DNA of 64,000 nucleotides from Halobiforma lacisalsi AJ5 (GTDB taxonomy: Archaea; Halobacteriota; Halobacteria; Halobacteriales; Natrialbaceae), in contig NZ_CP019285.1 in assembly GCF_000226975.2 (NCBI RefSeq), forward strand, positions 2,976,001 through 3,040,000. The letters run 5' to 3'. This document shows, in pieces, positions 40,783 to 54,079 of the stretch. Position numbers and translations under genes: made by a program. The notes beneath the pieces were generated by a model. The model was not told the origin of the DNA. It saw only the letters and a list, made by a program, of their open reading frames with translations, and did not search any database. The first letter of the stretch is position 1. Every line of letters starts with the position of its first letter.

Positions 40783-41640
40783 ATGCGAACGCTGGCACAG
40801 AACGCACGACTGGCACTCTTGCTCGAGGTCGCGGGCACACCAAAGCCGGGTAACGTCGACCGCCGGCGGGACCTCGAGGAGTTGCGGTTCGACCACTTCC
40901 TCGCGGGAACGGTCGGCACGGAGCGTGGGCTCGAGCTGGCCCAGGAAGGCGAGCCCGTCGGGCGGGCCTTCGAACGAGCGGTCGAGGGAATGGCGGCCCA
41001 GGGCGGCGGTAACACGCAGTTCGGCGCGTTGCTGTTGGTGGTGCCGCTGGTCCGGGCCGCCGCCGGGTCCGAGCCGCTCTCGCCCGGAGCCGCCGAGGAC
41101 GTCGTCGCCGACACGAGCGTCGCGGACGCCGCGGGTTTCTACCGCGCGTTCGATCACGTCGACGTCTTCGTCGACGAACCGTCCGCCGACCTCGAGCCGC
41201 TGGACGTTCGGCGCGGTTCCGACGCCGTCCCCGCGCTCGAGGAACGCGAACTGACCCTGCTCGACGTGATGGAGCGAAGCGTCCCCGGCGACGACGTCGC
41301 CCGCGAGTGGACGACGGGGTTCGAGCGCTCGTTCACCGCGGCGGATCGGCTCGCCGAGGCTGACGGCCCGGCAACGGATCGTGCTGCGGCGGTCTTCCTC
41401 TCGTTGCTCGCGGAGCGGCCGGACACCCTGGTCGCGAGCCGCCGGAGCGAATCCGTGGCCCGAGCGGTCAGCGACCGCGCGGCTGCACTCGACGAGCGGG
41501 ACGCCCTCGAGACCGACCCCGACGCCGTCGAGGAGTTCGCCGACGACCTCGTCGAGCGCGGCATCAACCCCGGGACGACGGCCGACCTGACCGCGGCGGG
41601 ACTGTTCATCGCCCTCGAGAACGGGAGGGTGACGGTATGA
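40783..41640 (+). CDS. Triphosphoribosyl-dephospho-CoA synthase family protein (CitG-like)
   Basis: A 285-residue helical protein of the CitG/MdcB family. The conserved parts are LLEVAGTPKPGNVDRRRDLEEL, GGGNTQFGALLLVVPLVRAA, and NPGTTADLTAAGLFIAL at the C-terminus. CitG makes a prosthetic-group precursor for citrate lyase in bacteria, but this genome region has no citrate lyase genes, so another ATP-dependent coupling is likely. The TGA overlaps the ATG of a DUF447 gene by four bases, so the two act together. The much longer frame on this strand further left is antisense to other genes. Confidence 0.85.
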   Translation: MRTLAQNARLALLLEVAGTPKPGNVDRRRDLEELRFDHFLAGTVGTERGLELAQEGEPVGRAFERAVEGMAAQGGGNTQFGALLLVVPLVRAAAGSEPLSPGAAEDVVADTSVADAAGFYRAFDHVDVFVDEPSADLEPLDVRRGSDAVPALEERELTLLDVMERSVPGDDVAREWTTGFERSFTAADRLAEADGPATDRAAAVFLSLLAERPDTLVASRRSESVARAVSDRAAALDERDALETDPDAVEEFADDLVERGINPGTTADLTAAGLFIALENGRVTV

Positions 41641-42212
41641 GCGAGTCCGGGGCCGACTGGCCCATCTCCCTCTCCGGGGTCACCGAGACCGTCGTCACGA
41701 CCCTCGGCCCGAACGGGAAGTGGAACGCGGCCGCGCTCGGCCTCTTCGACGGCGACCCCGCCACCGCGACGACGTGGGGGTCGACGCGCACGCGCGGGAA
41801 CTTCCACCGGCAGGGCGAGGGGTACGTCCAGTTCGTCGACGACCCCGTCGTCTTCGCGGACGCCGCGCTCTCGATCGACGAGTACGACGACCCCGTCCTC
41901 GAGGCCGCCTGTGCCTGGACGCGGGTCGATGCGACGCCGATCGAGACCGGAACCGACGCGGGCACCGAATGGGAGCGCTGGGAACTCGAGCCCGTCGAGT
42001 CCGCCGTTCTGGAGCGAACCGTGCCGACGATCGATCGCGGATTCGGGGCCGTGATCGAGGCGACGGTCGCCGCCTCACGGCTCGGCATCGACGGCTACGA
42101 CGACGACGAACTCCGCAACCGCCTCGAGTACTTCGCCGACGTCGTCGACCGGGCCGGCGGTCCCCGGGAGCGAACGGCCCTCGAGCGGGTTCGCACCCAC
42201 TCCGAGTGGTAG
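41637..42212 (+). CDS. DUF447 family protein
   Basis: A 191-residue protein matching archaeal DUF447: ISLSGVTETVVTTLGPNGKWNAAALG, then YVQFVDDPVVFADAAL, and HSEW at the C-terminus. It is a split-barrel flavin-binding type fold by family. It follows the CitG-like gene with an ATGA overlap, the same partnering as in methanogens and in the tetrahydromethanopterin gene clusters of methylotrophs. The pair may make or use a C1-carrier-like cofactor. The biochemical role is not established. Confidence 0.85.
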   Translation: MSESGADWPISLSGVTETVVTTLGPNGKWNAAALGLFDGDPATATTWGSTRTRGNFHRQGEGYVQFVDDPVVFADAALSIDEYDDPVLEAACAWTRVDATPIETGTDAGTEWERWELEPVESAVLERTVPTIDRGFGAVIEATVAASRLGIDGYDDDELRNRLEYFADVVDRAGGPRERTALERVRTHSEW

Positions 42213-42278
42213 CCCGGACCCGTCCCGAGCGGGCCTTCCGTCCTCGAGTTTTTAACTGATGCCGCGGCCACCGGCGGT

Positions 42279-43274
42279 ATGGTCTTGCACTTCGGACGAG
42301 CGACGAACGTCTTCATGAAGACGCTACCATTCGTACTGCTCAGGATCGCCGTCGGACTGGGGCTCGGACTGTTTACCGTGCTCTACTTCGGGGCAGTGGT
42401 CTGGATCGGCACCTCGCTGCTCGACGCAGGGACGATCTCCGGCTGGATCGCCGGGATCGGTCTGTTGATCGCCGTCGGCCTGTTCGTCGGGGCCTGGCGA
42501 CTGGTCAGCAAGTACCTGCTGTACCTGGTCAAGGCCGGCCACATCGCGGTCGTCGTCCACGTCATCGAGACGGGCGACGCGCCGGACGACCAGCTCACGT
42601 ACGGGACCGAACAGGTCAAAGACCGGTTCGCGGAGGCGAGCGTCCTGTTCGCTGTCGACAAACTGGTGAAAGCGGTCCTCGAGGAGTTCAACCGGAGCGT
42701 CGTCTCGGTCGCCGATCGACTCGGTGCCGTCCCGAGCCTCGAAAAACTCGTGCGCCTCGTTGGAAAGGCGATCGCCGTCGCGGTGTCGTACGTCGACGAG
42801 GCGATCCTCGCGTACGGGTTCACCGAGGACGCGGCCGACGATCCCTGGCAGTCCGCCAAGGAGGGTGTCCTCCTCTACGGCGAAAACTGGAAGCCGATCC
42901 TCGGCTCGACGATGCTGATCGTGATCGGACTGTACGCGGCTGCGGCGGTACTGTTCCTGGCGTTGACCCCGATAGCCAGCGTCCTCGCCGGACTGTCGCC
43001 GGCGTTCGAGGTCGCGGGCTGGGTCGTCGTCGCCGGACTCACGCTGACCGTCTACGCTGGCGTCCTCAAACCCTGGGTGAAGACGGTCGTGATCACGACG
43101 TTCCTCCTCGAGTCCGCCGACGGGGACCGCCGACCGGACGACGCGATGGCCGACCGGATCGCACGGCGGTCCGAGGCGTTCCAGGAACTCGCCAGCCGCG
43201 CCGGCGGCGAGCGAGCGACCGAGGAACAACCCGCGTCCGACCTCGAAACGACGCCGGAAGCGAGCGCCCCGTAA
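42279..43274 (+). CDS. Haloarchaeal integral membrane protein
   Basis: A 331-residue protein with five or six membrane helices in two groups. TFVLLRIAVGLGLGLFTVLYFGAVVW-like helices and a second pair (LLIAVGLFVGAWRL) come first, an amphipathic middle follows (VKDRFAEASVLFAVDKLVKAVLEEFN), then two to three more helices ending LKPWVKTVVITTFLLE. The C-terminus is acidic. It resembles other uncharacterised haloarchaeal membrane proteins; no enzyme motif is seen. It follows DUF447 by 66 bp. Confidence 0.65.
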   Translation: MVLHFGRATNVFMKTLPFVLLRIAVGLGLGLFTVLYFGAVVWIGTSLLDAGTISGWIAGIGLLIAVGLFVGAWRLVSKYLLYLVKAGHIAVVVHVIETGDAPDDQLTYGTEQVKDRFAEASVLFAVDKLVKAVLEEFNRSVVSVADRLGAVPSLEKLVRLVGKAIAVAVSYVDEAILAYGFTEDAADDPWQSAKEGVLLYGENWKPILGSTMLIVIGLYAAAAVLFLALTPIASVLAGLSPAFEVAGWVVVAGLTLTVYAGVLKPWVKTVVITTFLLESADGDRRPDDAMADRIARRSEAFQELASRAGGERATEEQPASDLETTPEASAP

Positions 43275-43390
43275 CCGACGGGCGACCGGCGATGACGGGC
43301 CACGGGCCGGGCCTCGCTCGAGTCGCCGGGTAGCGGACCCGGACGGGCGAAGAGAAAGGGATTAAGACCCTCCCGACGGAATCCACCAAC

Positions 43391-43582
43391 ATGGCAATCA
43401 AACCGGCCTACGTCAAGAAGACCGGGAACCTCCTCCTGGAGCGGTACCCGGACGCGTTCACGAACGACTTCGAACAGAACAAAGACAGCGTCGAAAAGCT
43501 CACGAACGTCGATTCCAAGGGCGTCCGCAACCGCATCGCCGGCTACGTCACGCGGAAGAAAAGCGCCCAGGCGACCGCATAG
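43391..43582 (+). CDS. rps17e: Small ribosomal subunit protein eS17 (S17e)
   Basis: This 63-residue protein starts [20 protein letters not shown] and contains [21 protein letters not shown], the S17e signature. It is a component of the 30S subunit found in archaea and eukaryotes but not bacteria. It stands alone, which is usual for this gene in haloarchaea. Confidence 0.95.
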   Translation: MAIKPAYVKKTGNLLLERYPDAFTNDFEQNKDSVEKLTNVDSKGVRNRIAGYVTRKKSAQATA

Positions 43583-43717
43583 AGGAGCGATTTGTTCCGT
43601 CTCTACCGTATTCTTTCCCCGTAGCCGCTGGTGTCGGCCGCTGGTCGCGTCGCTTTTCGCGTCGAAACGACGAGCAATCAGGAAGCGATACCGAACGGAA
43701 ACCGTTCGTCGGGGCGC

Positions 43718-43972
43718 TTAACGGTCGAATCCGGGTTCCATGTACAGCGCGGCATACAGGAACACGACGCCGAAGAACCACGTCATCATCAGCCCGGAGA
43801 TCCCCATGACGACGTCCATCTCGGTCCCGACGACCGGGAGTTGGTTGCCCTGATACCCCGTCCAGCCGAGGACGAGACCGACGAGAATCAGGAGTCCGCC
43901 GGCCGCAGCGGAGCCGATGCTGAATCGGGTCTCGAAGAGGCCGGCCTCGCTCGCACTTGCCGTATCCGTCAT
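43718..43972 (-). CDS. Small two-helix membrane protein (84 residues)
   Basis: The product has an acidic start (MTDTASASEAGLFETRFSIG) and two hydrophobic helices (~22-40 and ~57-76) joined by a loop with GYQGNQLPVVGTEMD, ending YAALYMEPGFDR. It looks like one of the many small membrane proteins of haloarchaea. No family is recognised. The ATG at 43972 is 283 bp from asd on the other strand. Confidence 0.65.
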   Translation of the reverse strand: MTDTASASEAGLFETRFSIGSAAAGGLLILVGLVLGWTGYQGNQLPVVGTEMDVVMGISGLMMTWFFGVVFLYAALYMEPGFDR

Positions 43973-44255
43973 CGGGACCACCTCGAGCGGCGACCGATCG
44001 ATGATCCGGCCGAATCGCAACCGGTTGCGGGAGTGTATCGCTCTTGCATCGATCCATAGGTGCCGCTCCGATCGCTTAATTTCTTCTATGCGTGCCGATC
44101 GGGCCACGTCAGTCTGCAGGTCTGCCAGCCCGCCAGCCCGTTAACCAGTCAACCAGTCGGTCGCCGCTCATCAACCGACGACACCTTGGCCGCTATTGAC
44201 ACATATGCCACCGAAACCCAAACGGTTTTGCGGACACAACTCCGAGGGACGGAAA

Positions 44256-45290
44256 ATGGCAGTACGAGTAGGCGTACTCGGCGCAACCGGTGCCGTCGGA
44301 CAGCGACTCATCCAACTTCTCGATCCCCATCCGGAGTTCGAGATCGCCGCGCTGACCGCGAGCGAGGACAGCGCCGGCAAGACGTATCGACAGGCCGCCA
44401 AGTGGCGCGTGGACAGCCCCATCCCGGACGACGTCGCGGACATCACCGTCTCCGCGACCGATCCCGCGGAAGTACCCGACGACGTCGATCTCCTCTTCTC
44501 GTCGCTTCCCTCGAGCGTCGGCGCGGACGTCGAACCGGCCTTCTGCGAGGCCGGCTACGTCGTCTCGTCGAACTCGTCGAACGCGCGGATGGCCGACGAC
44601 GTCCCGCTCGTAATCCCCGAGGTCAACGCCGAACATCTCGACCTCCTCGAGGTCCAGCGCGACGAGCGCGGCTGGGACGGGGCCCTGGTCAAGAACCCCA
44701 ACTGCTCGACGATCACGTTCGTCCCCACGCTCGCCGCACTCACGGAGTACGGCCTCGAGACGGTCCACGTCGCGACCCTCCAGGCCGTCTCGGGAGCCGG
44801 CTACGACGGCGTCAGTTCGATGGAGATCATCGACAACGCCATCCCCCACATCGGGGGCGAGGAGGACAAACTCGAGACCGAGTCCCGGAAGCTGCTCGGC
44901 GAGTTCGACGGTGCGGAACTGAGCCACAACGAGGTCACCGTCTCCGCCTCCTGTAACCGCATCCCGACGATCGACGGCCACCTCGAGAACGTCTGGGTCG
45001 AGACCGAGGAGGACCTCTCGGCCGCAAAAGCCGCCGAGGAAATGGCGGCGTACCCGTCGATCGACCTCCGGTCCTCGCCGGACCAGCTCATCCACGTCTT
45101 CGACGCCCCGGACCGACCCCAGCCCCGGCTGGACCGGACGCTCGGTGACGGGATGGCCGTCGCCGCTGGCGGCCTCCAGGAGACTCCCGACGGACTGCAG
45201 TACAACTGCCTCGCACACAACACCATCCGCGGTGCGGCGGGTGCCAGCGTGCTCAACGGCGAACTCCTGCTCGAGAACGGCTACCTGTAA
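44256..45290 (+). CDS. asd: Aspartate-semialdehyde dehydrogenase
   Basis: A 344-residue enzyme of the archaeal/fungal type that reduces aspartyl phosphate to aspartate semialdehyde, the branch point to lysine, threonine and methionine. The NADP loop is VGVLGATGAVGQRLIQ, the catalytic Cys is in NPNCSTITFVPTLA and the substrate His is in DGHLENVWVE. The ATG at 44256 is chosen; the frame before it is not protein-like. It stands alone. Confidence 0.95.
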   Translation: MAVRVGVLGATGAVGQRLIQLLDPHPEFEIAALTASEDSAGKTYRQAAKWRVDSPIPDDVADITVSATDPAEVPDDVDLLFSSLPSSVGADVEPAFCEAGYVVSSNSSNARMADDVPLVIPEVNAEHLDLLEVQRDERGWDGALVKNPNCSTITFVPTLAALTEYGLETVHVATLQAVSGAGYDGVSSMEIIDNAIPHIGGEEDKLETESRKLLGEFDGAELSHNEVTVSASCNRIPTIDGHLENVWVETEEDLSAAKAAEEMAAYPSIDLRSSPDQLIHVFDAPDRPQPRLDRTLGDGMAVAAGGLQETPDGLQYNCLAHNTIRGAAGASVLNGELLLENGYL

Positions 45291-45318
45291 GGGCCGTCCC
45301 GCCTCCCCGAAGCTGGCG

Positions 45319-46335
45319 TCAGGGACGCACCTGATTCTCTAGGTCGATCCCGTCACCGTCGCACTCGGCGAATCGACGGGCGTTCTCGGCGACGATCTCC
45401 GCCAGCCGATCGTAGTACTTCGGCGTGTGACCCGCGTTGTGCGGCGTGATCTTGACGTTCTCGAAGTTCCACAGCGGATGGTCCTCCGGTAACGGTTCGG
45501 GATCCGTTACGTCAAGCGCCGCCCCGCGGATCCAGTTCGAGCGCACGGCCTCGAGCAGCGCGCCGGTGTCGACGACCGGCCCGCGGGCGACGTTGACCAG
45601 GACGGCCTCGGGGTCCAGTGTCACGAAGGCGTCCCGGTCGATCAGCCCTCGCGTCGTCTCCGTCAGCGGACACGCGAGCACGAGGTAGTCCGTCCGCGCG
45701 AGCGCCTCGTGGAGCGCCTCGGGATCGAAGCCGATCACCTCGTCCGTCGGCCCGCCTTTCTCCGGCGTGTAGCGAATGCCGACCGTCTCGACGCCGAACG
45801 GCTCGAGGCGCTCGGCGACCGCCGTCCCGATCGCACCCAGGCCGACGATCGTCACCATCGACCCCTGGAGTTCGTGGGCTTGGTAGTGTCGCCACTCCCG
45901 GCGGCGCTGCCGCCTGTTCCCGACGTGGAACCGCCGCGTGAACCGCAGGATCGATCCCAGGACGTGCTCGCCGATGTTGGGACCGTGAACGCCCGACGCG
46001 TTCGTCACCGTCACGCCCCGTTGCTCGAGTCGGTCCATCGGGAGGTGTCCCGTCCCCGCGTAGGCACAGGCGAACACCTCGAGGTTCTCCGCACGCTCGA
46101 GGAGGGGCTCCTCGAGCACCATTCCGGTGACGAACTCCGCGTCGCGGATCGACTCCCGCTCGGCCGCCGGTGTACGGGCCAGTTCGACGCTCCCGTCGGG
46201 GAGGCGGTCGCGAAGCGCTGCGGCGTACTCCTCTATCGGGACACCGTGGGTCCCCTTGCGGAGGACGAGGACCGATGGGTCCGTTTCGGTACTGATCTCG
46301 GTACGCCCTCCTGCGTCGCCGTCTCCGTCGCTCAT
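45319..46335 (-). CDS. D-2-hydroxyacid dehydrogenase
   Basis: A 338-residue NAD-dependent dehydrogenase. The Rossmann dinucleotide motif is VGLGAIGTAVAERLE, the conserved catalytic Arg is in LVNVARGPVVD, then DVTDPEPLPEDHPLW, and the His is in ITPHNAG. It is close to the haloarchaeal Ddh that reduces 2-ketocarboxylic acids. The ATG at 46335 gives an acidic 20-residue lead before the first strand. It is convergent with asd. Confidence 0.9.
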   Translation of the reverse strand: MSDGDGDAGGRTEISTETDPSVLVLRKGTHGVPIEEYAAALRDRLPDGSVELARTPAAERESIRDAEFVTGMVLEEPLLERAENLEVFACAYAGTGHLPMDRLEQRGVTVTNASGVHGPNIGEHVLGSILRFTRRFHVGNRRQRRREWRHYQAHELQGSMVTIVGLGAIGTAVAERLEPFGVETVGIRYTPEKGGPTDEVIGFDPEALHEALARTDYLVLACPLTETTRGLIDRDAFVTLDPEAVLVNVARGPVVDTGALLEAVRSNWIRGAALDVTDPEPLPEDHPLWNFENVKITPHNAGHTPKYYDRLAEIVAENARRFAECDGDGIDLENQVRP

Positions 46336-46490
46336 GTACGTCCACTCGTCCCGCAGGTTCCAAAAGAATTCGTTCCCGTGGGCTGTTCGACCACGGCCCC
46401 CGTTCGTTCCTCCCCACTGGATACGCCACCAGCGGTTCGGAGCCACGAATTTCACGCAGTTTAATATGGCCGGCCGAGACCCAACGGAGT

Positions 46491-47882
46491 ATGGAACGCG
46501 TTGACGTCGCGATCGTCGGCGGCGGACCGGCGGGCACATCCGCGGCAGAAAAAGCCGCTGCCCACGGTGCCGAAACGGTCCTCTTCGAACAGGGCGTCCC
46601 GCGGGAGGACCGTGAGGAGCTCGGTCCCGACTCGACCGACGCTGCCGGCATGCTCGACTACTGGATCGACATCATGGACTTCGACTACCGGGAGATCCCC
46701 GACGAGGTGATCCACCGGGAACTCGAGGGCACCGAGTTCATCGGCCCTTCCTCGTCCGTCGAGTTGACGACGACGGGAATCGACTCCAGCTACCCCAACT
46801 TCGGGTACACCTTCCACCGGGCCCGCATGGACGACTGGCTCCACGAGCGCGCCGCCGACGCGGGCGCTGACCTCCGTGTCGGCACCGGCGTCTCCGACCT
46901 CGAGACCGATCTCCGGGCGTCGAGCCCGAAGGGGCCGACCCACACGCTCACCCTCTCGAACGGCGAACAACTCGAGGCCCAGTACGTCGTCCTCGCGGAC
47001 GGCCCGCAACGGCGGATCACTCTCGAGGCCCTCGACCAGTTCACGCCCCCCGGCCGGAGCAGTTCCGACTATCTCTCCCCGCCGGAGGCCAACCACATCG
47101 CCTACCAGGAGTACCGCGAGTTCCCGCCGGAACTGTTCGAGGAGTTCGAAGACCGACTCAAGTTCTGGTGGGGCCACATGCCGGGCGAAACCGCCTACCC
47201 CTGGATCTTCCCCAACGACGGGACGGTCGCCCGCGTCGGGCTGACGATGCCCATCGGGATGACCCTCGAAGACGTCGACAACCCCGGATCGTACAAACTG
47301 CTCCGCCCCGAGGACGAACAACTCCCCTCCGGCTCCGAGTACATCCGTCGGCTCCTCGAACTCGAGTACGGGGACGAGTACGACGTCGACGAAGACATCC
47401 CGATCGTCGAGGACCGCGGCAAGTCCAGGGGGACCGAAACCTATCCCATCTCCTCGACCCGACCGATCGACTCCCCCGTCGGTGCGAACATCGCCGTCGC
47501 CGGCGGTGCGATGGGAACGACCTCCGCCTTCCACGAGGGCGGCTACCACGTCGCCGTCCGCTCGGGCAAAATCGCCGGCCGACTCGCCGGCACCGACTCG
47601 CTCGAGAACTACAACGACGTCTGGAAACGCGCCATCGGCGACGAAATCCTTCGGAACATCGCGTTCGCCGACATCGTCGCGGACTACGAGCCCGACGACT
47701 GGGACTGGGCCTTCGGCGTCGTCAACGACATGCAGGGCGACAGCGGTGACAACGTCCTGATCTCGAACAAGTACACGGCCGGCCTCGACGCGACCAAGAT
47801 CCTCGCGAAGTACAAGAAACGAAAGTTCACCTACCGCGACGGCGGCTACGTCCAGATCGCCGAAGACGAGTACCACTACTGA
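46491..47882 (+). CDS. FAD-dependent oxidoreductase of the geranylgeranyl-reductase family
   Basis: A 463-residue flavoprotein. The N-terminal FAD loop is VDVAIVGGGPAGTSAAEKAAA, and the middle YTFHRARMDDWLHERAADAGADL and ANIAVAGGAMGTTSAFHEGGYHVAVRSG are typical of the GGR/digeranylgeranylglycerophospholipid reductase superfamily that saturates isoprenoid chains of archaeal lipids. It is about 50-60 residues longer than the core family, with a tail FTYRDGGYVQIAEDEYHY. Several paralogues exist per haloarchaeal genome, so the exact substrate is uncertain. It is divergent from the dehydrogenase gene. Confidence 0.83.
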   Translation: MERVDVAIVGGGPAGTSAAEKAAAHGAETVLFEQGVPREDREELGPDSTDAAGMLDYWIDIMDFDYREIPDEVIHRELEGTEFIGPSSSVELTTTGIDSSYPNFGYTFHRARMDDWLHERAADAGADLRVGTGVSDLETDLRASSPKGPTHTLTLSNGEQLEAQYVVLADGPQRRITLEALDQFTPPGRSSSDYLSPPEANHIAYQEYREFPPELFEEFEDRLKFWWGHMPGETAYPWIFPNDGTVARVGLTMPIGMTLEDVDNPGSYKLLRPEDEQLPSGSEYIRRLLELEYGDEYDVDEDIPIVEDRGKSRGTETYPISSTRPIDSPVGANIAVAGGAMGTTSAFHEGGYHVAVRSGKIAGRLAGTDSLENYNDVWKRAIGDEILRNIAFADIVADYEPDDWDWAFGVVNDMQGDSGDNVLISNKYTAGLDATKILAKYKKRKFTYRDGGYVQIAEDEYHY

Positions 47883-48213
47883 ACCGCCCGGTCCGTTTTT
47901 CGGACTCACCCCGACGCTCGATAACGTTTAACCGCGTCGACTCCCTACGTCCACTGCGTGCCTTTTGTCCCCGTCCGAGCATACCCATTCGGGTGCGATG
48001 ACAGTACGGCGAACCCGGGCACGCGACATTCACCACACCCGGCACGAGGGTTAGCCAGCCGACACGGCACGCCGCCACGGGATGACGCTGGACGTTAGTG
48101 TTCCGGGTGACATTTTCCGACGGCTCGAACCAGACGCATAGCCCCTGCCTCGCCCTCGGCCGTGAAGAACTCCGCTCACCGTTTCGCCAGTCCGTCGTTC
48201 GACCCGCCCGCGA
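47883..48213. other. 331-bp intergenic region
   Basis: I see no conserved gene here. Just after the oxidoreductase stop codon a GTCCG-TTTTT-CGGAC hairpin (47891-47905) could help end transcription. The remaining sequence has only short open frames without family features. Confidence 0.5.
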
Positions 48214-48600
48214 CTATTCGGCGACCGAAGTCGACGATCCGCTCGAATCCTCGAAACGACCGCCCGTCGCTTCTAACTCACGCGCCCGTCGAACGAACTC
48301 CGCCATCCCCTCGAATCCGGAACCCCGGACCACGTCGTCGCTATGCTCATCGTACTCGATGACGTCGTGGCGCTCGAGTTTCGGCAAGTGTTTGTGGTGC
48401 AGAGCGATCGTAATCTCGGTCGTCTCCCCCGAATCGATGGAGTCGATAGGAACATTTCGCTCACGCGAGACGAGGCGATGAGCGAGCTCATTGACCGTCG
48501 CATGCTCGGTTTGTAAAAAATAGTACAGGACCTGCCGGCGGCGTGACTCCGATAGCAGCTCGTGTACCGTATCGAGCCACGGACCGTCATTTTCGTTCAT
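48214..48600 (-). CDS. DUF7344-type winged-helix regulator
   Basis: A 128-residue protein with a winged HTH at ~10-85: LSESRRRQVLYYFLQTEHATVNELAHRLVSRE, then TTEITIALHHKHLPKLERHDVIEYDEHSDDV. This layout is the DUF7344 family, which is very abundant in haloarchaea and thought to regulate transcription. The tail is Ser/Gly rich. The gene and its upstream region have lower GC than most of the window. It lies downstream of the 5S rRNA on the same strand. Confidence 0.8.
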   Translation of the reverse strand: MNENDGPWLDTVHELLSESRRRQVLYYFLQTEHATVNELAHRLVSRERNVPIDSIDSGETTEITIALHHKHLPKLERHDVIEYDEHSDDVVRGSGFEGMAEFVRRARELEATGGRFEDSSGSSTSVAE

Positions 48601-48765
48601 ACTCGAGGCCTTTATTAGACAGGTGAATAAAGCCGTTTCCAAAAGTATTTGGTATTGACTAGTCGCCACAGTGAACTGCTGGACCCACATCGATATTGGA
48701 ATCGGGCTCGAAGTGATCGCGAAAGGTACCCCTGCTTGCCCCGGCGGGCATAATATAGCATAAAA

Positions 48766-48798
48766 CCCGATAGCGACTCGTTAGACGTCGCTATCGGG
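48766..48798 (-). terminator. Hairpin terminator of the rRNA operon
   Basis: CCCGATAGCGAC (48766-48777) and GTCGCTATCGGG (48787-48798) pair perfectly over 12 bases with a 9-base loop. On the transcribed strand the hairpin is followed by TTTTATGC. It is 21 bases after the end of 5S, so it ends the operon. No tRNA-Cys follows the 5S gene here, unlike in many haloarchaeal operons. Confidence 0.75.
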
Positions 48799-48819
48799 TA
48801 ATAAGTGTATGAAGTATGA

Positions 48820-48942
48820 GTGGGGCGGCGAATCGACGTTCCCAGAGGGTCTCCCACTCCAGTAGTTGCCGATACGCAGGCGGGCTTATCTTCCGTGTTC
48901 GGGATGGGTACGGGAGGAACCCCGCCGCTCTGGCCGCCTAAA
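48820..48942 (-). rRNA. rrf: 5S ribosomal RNA
   Basis: The minus strand reads TTTAGGCGGCCAGAGCGGCG at the 5' end and contains CCCGTACCCATCCCGAACAC, the strongly conserved 5S loop region; the 3' end pairs with the 5' end. Length is about 122 nt. Ends are estimated to within a few bases. It is the last gene of the rRNA operon. Confidence 0.9.
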
Positions 48943-49007
48943 TGCCGACTCGCGGAATCGAACCGCCGCATCACCAGCCAGGATCGGTCTGACGATGTCG
49001 ACCGTAA

Positions 49008-49047
49008 TGTACGTGTAGTCCAGTTCGCGCCTGGACCCGTCTCCGGG
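49008..49047 (-). other. 23S processing stem, 3' arm, with bulge-helix-bulge
   Basis: TGTACGTGTAGTCCAG (49008-49023) is perfectly complementary to 52050-52065, and 49031-49047 pairs with 52026-52042 with only a small mismatch. Between the two helices are unpaired stretches on both sides (TTCGCGC and TGGACGC). This is the bulge-helix-bulge shape cut by the tRNA splicing endonuclease, which frees pre-23S rRNA. Confidence 0.75.
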
Positions 49048-49073
49048 CTCCAGTTCCGAGAATGCGGTATGAG

Positions 49074-51982
<2,909 letters not shown>

Positions 51983-52025
51983 GTTCATCGGATCGGGATT
52001 GCACTGAAGGTGCAATCTGTAGTGA

Positions 52026-52065
52026 CCCGGGAACGGGTCCAGTGGACGCCTGGACTACACGTACA
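52026..52065 (-). other. 23S processing stem, 5' arm
   Basis: This arm pairs with 49008-49047. The outer helix is CTGGACTACACGTACA (52050-52065), and the inner helix contains CCCGGGAACGGGTCCAG (52026-52042). It lies between tRNA-Ala and the start of 23S. Confidence 0.75.
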
Positions 52066-52215
52066 CACGGTCTCATCTGCAACGCTGTCGACTGCAGCGT
52101 GCATTAACCCTTCCCAGCCACGTTTGCACGGGCTGGTGCATCGGTTTGCGTTCGGATCGAATCGAAGTGCCCTGTCCCACTTAAGGGACACGATCCTTCG
52201 ATTCGAGCCGAGTCA

Positions 52216-52287
52216 TGGACCCACTGGGATTCGAACCCAGGGCATCCTCCTTGCAAAGGAGGCACTCTCCCACTGAGCTATGGGCCC
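52216..52287 (-). tRNA. tRNA-Ala (anticodon TGC)
   Basis: Located in the 16S-23S spacer, as in most archaeal rRNA operons. Acceptor GGGCCCA/TGGGTCC, anticodon stem CCTCC/GGAGG with loop TTTGCAA, T-arm CTGGG/CCCAG. A strong GC hairpin (CCCGCCGGC-GGA-GCCGGCGGG, 52290-52310) sits just upstream on the transcript and may help processing. Confidence 0.96.
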
Positions 52288-52320
52288 ACCCCGCCGGCGG
52301 AGCCGGCGGGTGCGAAGTGT

Positions 52321-52377
52321 TAGCCTTGACAGTTCAAAGGTGCCCGATCGGCCCGGCGTGGCGCGATCGAACGTGGA
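52321..52377 (-). other. 16S processing stem, 3' arm
   Basis: TAGCCTTGACAGTTC (52321-52335) pairs perfectly with 53990-54004, and ATCGAACGTGGA (52366-52377) pairs with 53947-53958, with a further partly paired block between. These arms bracket 16S rRNA and would form its bulge-helix-bulge processing stem. Confidence 0.75.
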
Positions 52378-52414
52378 GCGAAGGTGGGCCAGGGCGTCGC
52401 CCTGGTCCCGGTCA

Positions 52415-53886
<1,472 letters not shown>

Positions 53887-53946
53887 GCTCTTCCCCGCAA
53901 TGCGGGGAGGTTGGCGGTGAATGCAATGCACTCACACTTGCTATGG

Positions 53947-54004
53947 TCCACGTTCGATGACACCGATCGCGGACCGATCGGGCGTCACCGAACTGTCAAG
54001 GCTA
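53947..54004 (-). other. 16S processing stem, 5' arm
   Basis: Complementary to 52321-52377: TCCACGTTCGAT (53947-53958) and GAACTGTCAAGGCTA (53990-54004). It lies 60-120 bases upstream of the mature 16S 5' end. A smaller CCCCGC-AAT-GCGGGG hairpin (53893-53907) sits between. Confidence 0.7.
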
Positions 54005-54079
54005 ACATCAGATCCCATCTGTACGGCGGACCGCAGGGGTGGAATCCTCATCTCCTTCGGACGTATTCCTACGCTCGGT

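Noticed and set aside
36850-41640. A 1596-codon open frame on the + strand
   Set aside because: Only its last 285 codons (CitG-like gene) are protein-like. The rest is antisense to the secreted repeat protein and mutY and reflects high GC at third codon positions.
48943-49007. Possible tRNA between 5S and 23S (CGGTTCGATTCC)
   Set aside because: The T-arm stem does not pair and no acceptor or anticodon arm is present; it belongs to the pre-rRNA spacer.
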